Shown one piece after another: positions 33,304 through 41,224 of a stretch of 41,525 bases of DNA. How positions within the stretch are numbered: position 1 is the first letter of the stretch; every line of letters begins with the position of its first letter. Under the pieces are notes generated by a model. That model was not told the origin of the DNA and made no database searches. It saw only the letters and a list, made by a program, of their open reading frames with translations. The translations under genes were made by a program, and so were the position numbers. Origin of the DNA: Acidobacteriota bacterium (GTDB lineage: Bacteria > Acidobacteriota > Holophagae > Holophagales > Holophagaceae); NCBI GenBank assembly GCA_018269025.1, contig JAFDVN010000110.1, forward strand, positions 1 through 41,525, written 5' to 3'.

Positions 33304-34449
33304 ATGCTGGATTTCACCCTGACCCCCGAGCAGCAGGCCATCAAGGATCAGGCCCATGACTTCGCCATCAATGTCATGCGCCCGGTAGCGCGGCACTACG
33401 ACGACACCGGCGAATGGGCCACACCCGTCTACCAGAAGGCCTGGGATCTGGGCTACCTCCAGGCCCTCGTGCCGAAGTTCTGCGGCGGCCCCGGCAAGAC
33501 CCAGGTGGAAGAAGCCCTCGTCTGCGAGGAGCTGGCCTGGGGCTGCGGCGGTCTCTACACCTCCATCATGGCCAACGGCCTCGCCATCACACCCATCCTC
33601 ATCGCGGGCAGTGATGACCAGAAGAAGAAGTGGCTGGGCAAGCTGGTCGAAGCTCCCGTCTTCGCGGCCTTCTCCTTGTCCGAGCCCAACGCGGGCAGCG
33701 ACGCCGGCGCCATGACCTGCCGGGCGGAGCGCAAGGGCGACAAGTACATCATCAACGGCACCAAGTGCTACTGCACCAACGGCGGCTACGCGGACTTCTA
33801 TACGCTCTTCGCCAGCACCGATCCCACCAAGGGCGCCCGCGGCACGAGCTGCATCGTCGTGCCCCGGGACACGCCCGGCCTCAAGGTGGGCAAGGCCCTG
33901 GACAAGATGGGCCAGCGCGCGTCCAACCAGGTGGAAGTGCATTACGAGAACGCCGAAGTCCCGGTTGAGAATGTGCTGGGCAAGGAGGGCATGGGCTTCA
34001 TCATCGCCATGAAGACCCTGGACCAGACCCGCGCGGCGGTGGCCGCTGGCGGCGTCGGCGTGGCCCGGGCGGCCTATGAGATCGCCCTCGACTACGCCAA
34101 GAACCGGATCCAGTTCGGCCAGCCCATCTTCAGCAACCAGGGCATCAGCTTCATGCTCGCGGATATGGCGAAGAAGATCGAGGCCAGCCGCCTGCTCACC
34201 TGGCAGGCCGCGTGGATGACCGACAACAACATCAAGAACTCCAAGCAGTCCGCCATTGCCAAGACCTTCGCCACCGACACCGCCATGGAAGTCAGCACCG
34301 ACGCCGTGCAAATCCTCGGCGGCAACGGGTACAGCCGCGACTATCTGGTGGAAAAGTGCATGCGTGACGCGAAGCTCTTGCAGATCTACGAGGGCACCAA
34401 CCAGATCCAGCGCCTCGTCATCGCCAAGGAAATCCAGCAGGGGAACTAG
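33304..34449 (+). CDS. Acyl-CoA dehydrogenase
   Basis: This 381-aa FAD flavoenzyme introduces a trans-2 double bond into acyl-CoA. The first family signature is at [14 protein letters not shown], then [19 protein letters not shown] (the FAD region). The C-terminal [12 protein letters not shown] and [10 protein letters not shown] contain the catalytic Glu364, in the position used by short/medium-chain and glutaryl/branched-chain types. Start ATG 33304 follows GCGAGG. It is divergent from ald and ends in a strong terminator. With the fused E1 at 8404 it could serve branched-chain degradation, but the chain length is undetermined. Confidence 0.93.
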   Translation: MLDFTLTPEQQAIKDQAHDFAINVMRPVARHYDDTGEWATPVYQKAWDLGYLQALVPKFCGGPGKTQVEEALVCEELAWGCGGLYTSIMANGLAITPILIAGSDDQKKKWLGKLVEAPVFAAFSLSEPNAGSDAGAMTCRAERKGDKYIINGTKCYCTNGGYADFYTLFASTDPTKGARGTSCIVVPRDTPGLKVGKALDKMGQRASNQVEVHYENAEVPVENVLGKEGMGFIIAMKTLDQTRAAVAAGGVGVARAAYEIALDYAKNRIQFGQPIFSNQGISFMLADMAKKIEASRLLTWQAAWMTDNNIKNSKQSAIAKTFATDTAMEVSTDAVQILGGNGYSRDYLVEKCMRDAKLLQIYEGTNQIQRLVIAKEIQQGN

Positions 34450-34468
34450 GTCACCATCCTCATTCGAA

Positions 34469-34499
34469 AAGGCCCCGCCCCGGCGGGGCCTTCCATTTA
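34469..34499 (+). terminator. Intrinsic terminator after the acyl-CoA dehydrogenase
   Basis: AAGGCCCCGC (34469-34478) pairs with GCGGGGCCTT (34483-34492) around a 4-nt loop, followed by a short T-rich tail, 19 nt after the stop. Confidence 0.85.
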
Positions 34500-34515
34500 G
34501 CCCATACTGGATGGG

Positions 34516-36168
34516 ATGCGAATGCGCGCCTTCCGTCCCCTCCTGGGCCTGATCCTTTCCTACGCCTTGATCGCGTGCGCCACCACCGCCTTGGTGCTCG
34601 ACCTGGGCATCTGGGGCTTGGCGGTGGCGTTCGGGGCCATGGCGCTTGGGGCCTGGGTTCGCGTCGCGCTCGTCACCCGCCCCCGGCTTCGGAAAGCGGA
34701 CGCCGCCTGGGCCAACGGCTCGCCAGCCTCCGAGGTGCTGGAGGCCCTTCCCCACGGGGGCGGCGGCGAGTTGGAGCGACAGGTCAGCCTGCTCCGGGGC
34801 CGGGCCAATTTCGCCTTGGGGTTCCGGGATGCGGCCTGGACCGCCTTCCGCGAAGCGGATCTGGCCCGGATCGGGTGGCCTCTTCGCGCCTTCGCGCGCC
34901 TGCCTTTCCGGTCCTTGCCGGATGCGCCCTCTTCGTTCCGGGTTCGCGCCGTGCGCGGCCTGCTCCGGCTCGCGCCCCACTCCGCGCGCCTGCACCACCT
35001 CCTGGGACTGATCCACCTTCGCCGCCAGGAGCCGGACTTGGCCTGGGCCCAGTTCGAGGCCGCCCTACCCCATGCCTTCGAGGACACGCTGCTACTCGAA
35101 GACCTGATGCGGGCGGGATTCAGCCTAGGCCGCGAAGCCCTGGGCGAACGAGCCCTCTCCCAGCTCATGGCGCGGCATGGTGACCCGCGCCTTCCCTGGG
35201 ACCGACCCGCCGCGCTGCACTTCCTCCTTTCCAAGGGGCGGATGCTCGACGCCCTCGCCCTCGCGCGACCCGTGCCCGCAGAGCTGCGGGGCAATCCGCT
35301 CCACTGGATCGGCGAAGCGATTCCCCTCAAGGCCCTCGGCAACCTGGAAGCCGCCTGGGGCTCCCTGGACGCAGGGCTCAAGCGCCTGCCCAACGCGTTC
35401 CCCCTATGGATGGAGCGCTCGAAACTGGCCCTGGAGCTTCAGAAGGACGACGAGGCCCTGGCCGCCCTGGGCAAGGCGGAACAATGCCTGCCTGAAGGAG
35501 CCGAGGATCTCCGCCAGGAGTGGGCCCTTCGTCGCGCGGAGGCCGCCTGGTGGATCGAAGGGGATGCCGAGACCGCCTGGACCCTCCTGGCGGATCTGCC
35601 GGATACGGTCCAGGGGGACCAGCATCCGCCCCTGCGCCTTCAACTCCTCACGGCGCTGGGACGCCACGAGGAAGCCATGGCCTCGGTGAAGACCCTGTTG
35701 AAGAGCCGTCCCAAGGATCCCGCCCTGCTCCTCCTTCAGGCGGATTGCATGGCTGGGATGGAAGCCTGGGGCGACCTGCTTCCCTTCCTGGACACCCTGC
35801 CCTTGCGCGCGCGGGAACAAGCCGCGTATTGGCACCTGCGCGGCCTCGCCCTCGCCCACCTCAACGATCACTTGGGCGCGCGCATGGAGTTGGAGCGCGC
35901 CGCGCGCATGGATCCTTCCAGAATCCGGCACCTCCTGGACGCGGGCCACGCCTGCGCCGAGTTGGGCGAATGGGCCCGCGCCGAAGCCCACTGGCGGCAG
36001 GCGCTGGAGTTGGAATCCGATAGCGAGGAAGCCCTCATCCAGCTTTCCGACGCCCGCCGCGAGCTCCACGACATGGAAGGCTCCCGCCGCTACTTGCGGG
36101 AATGCCTCGTCCACTACCCCGACAGCGCCGACGCCCAGGACCGCCTCGCGGAACTGGAAACGAACTGA
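34516..36168 (+). CDS. Membrane-anchored tetratricopeptide-repeat protein
   Basis: The 550-aa product has two hydrophobic segments at the N-terminus (about 8-27 and 31-50; GLILSYALIACATTALVLDL, GIWGLAVAFGAMALGAW). The rest is a stack of helical repeats with TPR-type spacing (about 140-545; for example HHLLGLIHLRRQEPDLAWAQFEAALP, WHLRGLALAHLNDHLGARMELERAARMDP, DAGHACAELGEWARAEAHWRQALELE). TPR arrays bind partner proteins; the partner is not known. ATG 34516 is used, and ATG 34522 is an alternative. A CATACT box lies about 10 nt upstream of the start, so leader length is short. It ends 4 nt before the end of the oppositely directed transglutaminase gene. Confidence 0.85.
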   Translation: MRMRAFRPLLGLILSYALIACATTALVLDLGIWGLAVAFGAMALGAWVRVALVTRPRLRKADAAWANGSPASEVLEALPHGGGGELERQVSLLRGRANFALGFRDAAWTAFREADLARIGWPLRAFARLPFRSLPDAPSSFRVRAVRGLLRLAPHSARLHHLLGLIHLRRQEPDLAWAQFEAALPHAFEDTLLLEDLMRAGFSLGREALGERALSQLMARHGDPRLPWDRPAALHFLLSKGRMLDALALARPVPAELRGNPLHWIGEAIPLKALGNLEAAWGSLDAGLKRLPNAFPLWMERSKLALELQKDDEALAALGKAEQCLPEGAEDLRQEWALRRAEAAWWIEGDAETAWTLLADLPDTVQGDQHPPLRLQLLTALGRHEEAMASVKTLLKSRPKDPALLLLQADCMAGMEAWGDLLPFLDTLPLRAREQAAYWHLRGLALAHLNDHLGARMELERAARMDPSRIRHLLDAGHACAELGEWARAEAHWRQALELESDSEEALIQLSDARRELHDMEGSRRYLRECLVHYPDSADAQDRLAELETN

Positions 36169-36172
36169 GCCC

Positions 36173-37282
36173 TCAGGACTCCTGGGCCTTGATCAGGTCC
36201 AGCTTGGATTCCATGCGCTTGCGCTGACTGGGAAGACTCCAGCGGATGGCATTCTCGACAGCCTTCTTCGCCTCGTCCCGTTCCCCGCGATTTAACTCGG
36301 CCTGGGCGAGGATGAGGTAGAAGTCCGGTTCCTGTCGCTGAAGCTTGAGGGCGCGACGGACATGGGAAATGGCCTCGTCCAATCGCCCATCCGCAAGCGC
36401 CTCTCGTGCCAGGAAGGCCTGGAAGTAGGGATCTTTGCTTCGAATCTTGAGTCCAAGCTCTCGGAACGAGTTCGCCTCCTGCAATCGGCCGTCCTCTTTC
36501 AATAGGGCCTCCAGGTTTCCGCAAGCAGGCCCATTGTCCGAGTCCACCGAGAGGGCTGTCCTGAAGGCAAGCTCTGCATCCGCCCTTCTTCCATCCAGCT
36601 TTGCGACCGCTCCGAGAGCGTTCCATGCAACACCGCAATGGGGGTCTTCCTGGGTCGCGATCTTCCCCTCGGTCTCCGCAGAAACCCTATCGCCCGCCAA
36701 CAAATATTCCACGGCGCGATTGCTATGGAACAAGGCTTTGAATCGCGCCTCCGAGATCGGCACAATCGCGAGCTGGCCTGAATGGGGTCTACCACTAAAA
36801 TCCGCCACCATCCGAGTCATCAGGTTAATCGGAACATAGGCGACCACATGGTGCTCGTTCAGGATGAGATTCCCATTCCGAGTCCATAAATTGATGGTGG
36901 GGGCTTCTGCGAATCGGGCAGGTATCCCAATGGAACGAAAAGCCGCGACATAAAATGCCGTAAGGGACATGCAATTGGCCTTCCTATCCCTCCAAACCTC
37001 GGACACGGTCCGAGTTCTGTCGTTGGAATAGGTGATGCCCAACCCGCCATCTTCCGCTTTCCCCATGGCCATGGCGATAAGGTTTTGGGTTTTGATGGTG
37101 TAAGAGTCCGATCCGATGGTCGCCTTTGTGACAAAGGTTTTGAATTCCTTGGGCGCATCAAAGATGTCCACATCCATCACGGTTGAAGCAGCGCCTGCAG
37201 GTTCGGGCGCTGGGCTCTGACCCTGGACAAGAAGGGAAGAGCCCAGGAAGGTCATCAAGCAAAGCACTCGGAGAGTTCGCAT
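36173..37282 (-). CDS. Secreted transglutaminase-like protein with TPR repeats
   Basis: This 369-aa exported protein has a signal peptide (about 1-20, ending VQGQ). The N-terminal half is a transglutaminase-like cysteine-protease fold: Cys104 in KANCMSLTAF, His144/145 in LNEHHVVAYV and Asp161 in VADFSG, the expected C-H-D order and spacing. The second half (about 210-360) is TPR repeats (VAWNALGAVAKLDGRRADAELAFRTAL, DEAISHVRRALKLQ). Start ATG 37282 follows TAGGTGG. GC is visibly lower and codon use more mixed than in the neighbours, hinting at recent acquisition. It may process a cell-envelope peptide, which is inference. Confidence 0.82.
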   Translation of the reverse strand: MRTLRVLCLMTFLGSSLLVQGQSPAPEPAGAASTVMDVDIFDAPKEFKTFVTKATIGSDSYTIKTQNLIAMAMGKAEDGGLGITYSNDRTRTVSEVWRDRKANCMSLTAFYVAAFRSIGIPARFAEAPTINLWTRNGNLILNEHHVVAYVPINLMTRMVADFSGRPHSGQLAIVPISEARFKALFHSNRAVEYLLAGDRVSAETEGKIATQEDPHCGVAWNALGAVAKLDGRRADAELAFRTALSVDSDNGPACGNLEALLKEDGRLQEANSFRELGLKIRSKDPYFQAFLAREALADGRLDEAISHVRRALKLQRQEPDFYLILAQAELNRGERDEAKKAVENAIRWSLPSQRKRMESKLDLIKAQES

Positions 37283-37311
37283 GGTGCACCACCTAAAATC
37301 TGCCTGAGGCC

Positions 37312-37339
37312 ACAATAACCCCCATTCAATGGGGTGCAA
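37312..37339 (-). promoter_or_regulatory. Promoter of the transglutaminase-like gene
   Basis: TTGCAC (37339-37334), a 16-nt spacer and TATTGT (37317-37312) lie about 30 nt before the start codon on the minus strand. Confidence 0.6.
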
Positions 37340-37381
37340 GGCACGCGCAAATCCGTGACAAATCTAGGGTAGGGTGGAGAA

Positions 37382-38302
37382 ATGGCAGCAACGGCGGTGG
37401 TATGCGCGTACAGTCCGGTCGGTCGGGCGGCCCTGGAAGGGGTGATCGGGACTGGAATCGGGGTGAAAGCGCTCTTCACCTACCCCCAGGCCACGGACGA
37501 GGAGTGGTTCGAGGCACCGGCCGCGCTAGCCGAACGCCAGGGCATTCCGATCTTCATGGAGCCCACCTTCAACACGGACGCGGTGTATGAACGCATCCGC
37601 GCCCTCGCGCCGGACTTCCTGCTCAGCTTCTATTTCCGGGAGATGATCCAGGCCCGGTTCCTGGAGATCCCAAAGCTCGGCGCCTACAACCTGCATGGCA
37701 GCCTCCTTCCCAAGTACCGCGGCCGCGCGCCCATCAATTGGGTTCTGGTGAAGGGCGAGACGGAAACCGGCATCACCCTCCACGCGATGACACCCAAGCC
37801 CGATGATGGCGTCATCGTCGGGCAGACCCGCATCCCCATCGCCTGGGACGACACCGCCCTGTCGCTGACACTCCGCAGCGCCGAAGCGGGCCGCGACTTG
37901 GTGCGAGAGGTTCTTCCCAAATTGGTGGATGGCACGGCCACACGGCTGGATCAGAAGACCCTCGGACCGTCCTCCTACTTCGGCGGCCGCAAGCCCGAGG
38001 ACAGCCGACTGGATGTCGCGATGACCGCCTCGGAGGCCTTCAACCAGATCCGGGCCGTGGCGGATCCCTGGCTCAATGCCTTTCTTCGAACGGACCTCGG
38101 CGAGGTGCGCGTGCCCTGGGCCCTGCCTTCGCCGGAACCGTGCCCCAAGGGCCATTTCCGCGTGACACCCGAAGGCGTCCTTCTCGGGTTCCACGACGGG
38201 GCGCTTCGGGTCGCATCGTTGAGGAAGTCCGGCCATCGGAGTGAGAACACCGGGACCCACGCGGACTGGTTGCGAGACCTGGGGCTTCCCGAAGCGCGAT
38301 AG
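37382..38302 (+). CDS. ArnA-like formyltransferase (stand-alone)
   Basis: This 306-aa N10-formyltetrahydrofolate-dependent transferase has a core LHGSLLPKYRGRAPINW and GETETGITLHAM that match the N-terminal formyltransferase domain of ArnA (polymyxin-resistance sugar pathway) far better than methionyl-tRNA formyltransferase. The catalytic Asn103, His105 and Asp141 are in place. The second-half SSYFGGRKPEDSRLD and RAVADPW are also ArnA-like. ArnA normally carries a second decarboxylase domain, absent here. It may formylate another amino-sugar nucleotide, for example in LPS or capsule synthesis. Start ATG 37382 has GGAG upstream. The gene is divergent from the transglutaminase gene. Confidence 0.85.
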   Translation: MAATAVVCAYSPVGRAALEGVIGTGIGVKALFTYPQATDEEWFEAPAALAERQGIPIFMEPTFNTDAVYERIRALAPDFLLSFYFREMIQARFLEIPKLGAYNLHGSLLPKYRGRAPINWVLVKGETETGITLHAMTPKPDDGVIVGQTRIPIAWDDTALSLTLRSAEAGRDLVREVLPKLVDGTATRLDQKTLGPSSYFGGRKPEDSRLDVAMTASEAFNQIRAVADPWLNAFLRTDLGEVRVPWALPSPEPCPKGHFRVTPEGVLLGFHDGALRVASLRKSGHRSENTGTHADWLRDLGLPEAR

Positions 38303-38329
38303 ACTTCGGGACCTCTTCCCGGAGATCCC

Positions 38330-38644
38330 ATGAACGCCCGCTTGGCCGCCCTGCTTCTCGCCCCGGCGATGATCCTTTGCGCGGGAGGGCGTGGGCATCA
38401 CCGCGGGCCTCTGGTCAGCGAGCACGATGCCAAGGCCATCGCCGCCCGGGACACGGGCGGCACGGCCGTCAGTGCCCGCGAGATCCCCCTGAACGGCGCC
38501 AGCGGCGGATGGGAAGTGGATGTGCGCATGAAGGACGAGTCCCGGGGTTGGCGCTGCACCATTGACGACGACACCCGCACGGTGCGCTCGAAGACCCGCA
38601 TTCCCAATCCGCCACCTCCCCCGACGAAGCGGAGGCGCAAGTGA
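38330..38644 (+). CDS. Small secreted PepSY-like protein
   Basis: The 104-aa product has a signal peptide (about 1-19; LAALLLAPAMILCAGG) that could be a lipoprotein signal with Cys17. A PepSY-like domain follows (SEHDAKAIAARDTGG ... WEVDVRMKDE ... WRCTIDDDTRTV), the form seen in inhibitors of secreted peptidases. The tail is a Pro-rich and basic PNPPPPPTKRRRK. Start ATG 38330 has GGAG in CCCGGAGATCCC. Its stop overlaps the M28 peptidase start in a GTGA, so it may be the inhibitor or chaperone of that peptidase. Confidence 0.75.
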   Translation: MNARLAALLLAPAMILCAGGRGHHRGPLVSEHDAKAIAARDTGGTAVSAREIPLNGASGGWEVDVRMKDESRGWRCTIDDDTRTVRSKTRIPNPPPPPTKRRRK

Positions 38645-40065
38645 TCCGCGCCGCCGCGGCCTTTGCCGCGACATCCCTTCTCCTCGCCCAAGCCCCGATC
38701 CTTGCCCCCGATGCCACCCGCCTCAAGGCGGATGTCTACACCCTCGCGAGCCCGGCCTTCGAAGGTCGCCTCACCGGCGCGCCGGGCCAGATCAAGGCCG
38801 CCCACCTCGTCGCGGATCGCTTCAAGGCCCTCGGGCTCCAGCCCCTTGGGAAGAGCCCGGAGCCTTACTTCCTGCCTTACGGACTCGAGCTCCGCACCGC
38901 CACCGTAGCCGGTTCCACCTTCACACTGGGAAGCCGCAGCATTCCCTTCGGCCCCGGCGCGGCGACCTACCGGCTCACGCCGCTGGAGACGAAGCTTCTC
39001 TTCGTGCCGGAGGGCGTGGACCCCGGCCCTGCCGCGAAGGGTCAGTGGATCGCGCGCTTCGCGCCCGCGAGCGGAGAGCCGGACTTCGCGGCCCTGCTCC
39101 AGGCCACGGCCGCATCCGGTGCCACGGGGCTCCTGCTCCTCGCCCGGCCAGAGAAGGACACCCTCGCGCCTTTGCGGGAGCGGGCGCTCCGCTTTCTCCA
39201 GCGGGGTCGCTATGGCTTCCCGGGTGATGGGGCCTCGCCATCCGGGCCACCCCTCGCAGCCTTGGATGGGGCGTCGTGCCACGCGCTCGGGTTGGATCTC
39301 TCCGCCCTGCATAAGGCCGCCGCTCCCATCGAGCTCGGAGCCTTCCGCATCGCGCCGAAGATGGAAGTGACCCCCCTGACTCCCGTGAATGTGGCGGGGC
39401 TTCTTCCCGGATCGGATCCGAAGTTGAAGGACGAGATCGTCGTCCTCAGCGCCCACGAGGACCACCTCGGCATCGTCAACGGCCAGTTGCACCCTGGGGC
39501 GGATGACAACGCCAGTGGCACCGCCGTGTTGATGGAAGTCGCGCGCCTGCTGAAGGAGGCGAAACCCCGCCGCTCCATTCTGTTCCTGAGCGTGAGCGGC
39601 GAGGAGCTGGGTCTCTTCGGCTCCCGCGCCTTCGTGGCGAATCCGCCCGTTCCGCTGAAAGCCATCGTGGCCGATCTCAACACGGACATGGTGGGCCGCA
39701 ATGGGGTAAAGACCATCGCCGTCACGCCGGCGCGCATCCCGGATGCCACGGGCACGCTCACCCGCGACACTCGCGAGATCGCGGCGGAACTCGGCTTCAC
39801 TCTCACCGACGAGGCGGACGAGTACTGGAAGCGCTCCGACCACTACACCTTCGCCAAGGCGGGTATCCCCGCCATCTTCTTCTTCGGTGGCATGGAACCG
39901 GACTACCACCAGGCGACGGATACCCCGGACAAGGTGGAGCCCGAGAAGCTCGCGAATGTGGCCGAGCTCCTGCGCCGCCTCACGCTCAAGGTCGCGGATT
40001 CGGACACCAGGCCGAGTGCGCTCCCCGAATCTGCTTGGAAAGCCTGGAAATGGCCCTCCCGCTAA
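38641..40065 (+). CDS. Secreted M28-family zinc aminopeptidase
   Basis: This 474-aa exported metallopeptidase has a signal peptide (about 1-16; AAAFAATSLLLAQA). An inserted PA-like region (about 90-245) follows, and then the M28 catalytic domain: His272 (SAHEDHLG), bridging Asp288 (GADDNASGT), catalytic Glu321 and ligand Glu322 (SGEELGLFG), Asp349 (LNTDMVG) and His423 (DYHQATDTPDK). All five metal ligands and the base are present. Start GTG 38641 overlaps the PepSY-like gene's stop. It likely trims peptides in the periplasm or outside the cell. Confidence 0.93.
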   Translation: MIRAAAAFAATSLLLAQAPILAPDATRLKADVYTLASPAFEGRLTGAPGQIKAAHLVADRFKALGLQPLGKSPEPYFLPYGLELRTATVAGSTFTLGSRSIPFGPGAATYRLTPLETKLLFVPEGVDPGPAAKGQWIARFAPASGEPDFAALLQATAASGATGLLLLARPEKDTLAPLRERALRFLQRGRYGFPGDGASPSGPPLAALDGASCHALGLDLSALHKAAAPIELGAFRIAPKMEVTPLTPVNVAGLLPGSDPKLKDEIVVLSAHEDHLGIVNGQLHPGADDNASGTAVLMEVARLLKEAKPRRSILFLSVSGEELGLFGSRAFVANPPVPLKAIVADLNTDMVGRNGVKTIAVTPARIPDATGTLTRDTREIAAELGFTLTDEADEYWKRSDHYTFAKAGIPAIFFFGGMEPDYHQATDTPDKVEPEKLANVAELLRRLTLKVADSDTRPSALPESAWKAWKWPSR

Positions 40066-40127
40066 GCCCAGCTTGCGGCGAGTCGTAAAATAGAGTTCTG
40101 CGGCCAATGCCGCGAGGAGAAAACCAA

Positions 40128-41177
40128 ATGAGCCTGATGGACTGGGGCAAGGCCCAATTCATCGAGATCATCGAGTGGCTCGATGACTCCAACGACACCC
40201 TGGCCTGGCGCTTCCCGGTGCGCGAGCAGGAGATCAAGAACGGCGCGAAGCTCGTCGTGCGCGAAGGCCAGGAAGCGGTCTTCGTCAACGAGGGTCAGCT
40301 CGCGGATGTGCTGAAGCCCGGCACCCACACCCTCACCACCCAGAACCTGCCCATCCTCGCCACCCTGAAGGGCTGGAAATACGGCTTCGAAAGTCCCTTC
40401 AAGGCCGAGGTCTACTTCACGAGCACGCGCCTCTTCAATGACCAGAAGTGGGGCACCTCGAACCCGATCATGATGCGGGACGCCGATTTCGGCATGCTGC
40501 GCATCCGCGCCTTTGGCATCTACTCCATCAAGGTCGCCGACAGCGGCAAGTTCCTCAAGCAACTCGTGGGCACCAATGGCGTCTACACTCTGGACGACAT
40601 CACCGAGCAGCTCCGCAAGTCCATCATGAGCCGCTTCACCGATGTGCTCGGCGAAGCCAAGATCCCCGCCCTGGACCTCGCGGCGAAATACGACGAGCTG
40701 AGCGACCTGGCCAAGCAGAAACTCGGCGAGGAATTCGCCACCATGGGCCTGGAACTGTCCAAGTTCTTCGTGGAGAACATCAGCCTCCCCGAAGAGGTCG
40801 AGAAGATGATGGACAAGCGCACCGGCGTCGGGATGATGGCCCCGGTCATGGGCGCCTACACCCAGATGCAGGTGGCGGATTCCATTCCGCTCGCGGCCCA
40901 GAATCCCAATGGCATCGCGGGCATGGGCATGGGTGTCGGACTTGGGTTCGGCATGGGCAACATGATGGGCGGGCAGATGGGCCAGGCGATGCAGGGCATG
41001 CAGGGCATGGCTCCCATGGGTGCCCCCGCCGCTTCGGCCGCGGCTCCGGCCGCCCCCGCGAAATCGCTGAAGGATGAACTTTCGGAGCTGAAGGATCTCT
41101 TCGACTCCCAACTCATCTCCCAAGCCGAATTCGACAAGCAACGCTCGGCCATCATGGCCAAGCACGGCATGGCCTAG
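40128..41177 (+). CDS. SPFH-domain protein with Met/Gly-rich linker and C-terminal SHOCT (YdjI-like)
   Basis: This 349-aa protein starts with a YdjI/virion-core-type SPFH domain (about 20-250; RFPVREQEIKNGAKLVVREGQEAVFVNEG, GTHTLTTQNLP). A Gly/Met-rich linker (about 262-300, many repeats of GM, MGG and MQGM) and an Ala/Pro segment follow, then a SHOCT helical pair (about 313-349; LKDELSELKDLFDSQLISQAEFDKQ). SPFH proteins scaffold membrane microdomains or damage-response complexes; the YdjI group goes with PspA-like stress systems. The start ATG 40128 has AGGAG 8 nt upstream and was preferred to ATG 40107. A TAAAAT box is at 40086-40091. Confidence 0.88.
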   Translation: MSLMDWGKAQFIEIIEWLDDSNDTLAWRFPVREQEIKNGAKLVVREGQEAVFVNEGQLADVLKPGTHTLTTQNLPILATLKGWKYGFESPFKAEVYFTSTRLFNDQKWGTSNPIMMRDADFGMLRIRAFGIYSIKVADSGKFLKQLVGTNGVYTLDDITEQLRKSIMSRFTDVLGEAKIPALDLAAKYDELSDLAKQKLGEEFATMGLELSKFFVENISLPEEVEKMMDKRTGVGMMAPVMGAYTQMQVADSIPLAAQNPNGIAGMGMGVGLGFGMGNMMGGQMGQAMQGMQGMAPMGAPAASAAAPAAPAKSLKDELSELKDLFDSQLISQAEFDKQRSAIMAKHGMA

Positions 41178-41194
41178 GAAAGCTCAATCCCAAG

Positions 41195-41224
41195 AGAGGG
41201 CGCCGCGTGAGCGGCGCCTTCTTT
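41195..41224. terminator. Intrinsic terminator between convergent genes
   Basis: GGCGCCGC (41199-41206) pairs with GCGGCGCC (41211-41218) around GTGA, extended by an AGAG/TTCT stem and a T-rich tail. It overlaps the last base pairs of the minus-strand gene's stop at 41223-41225. Confidence 0.85.
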
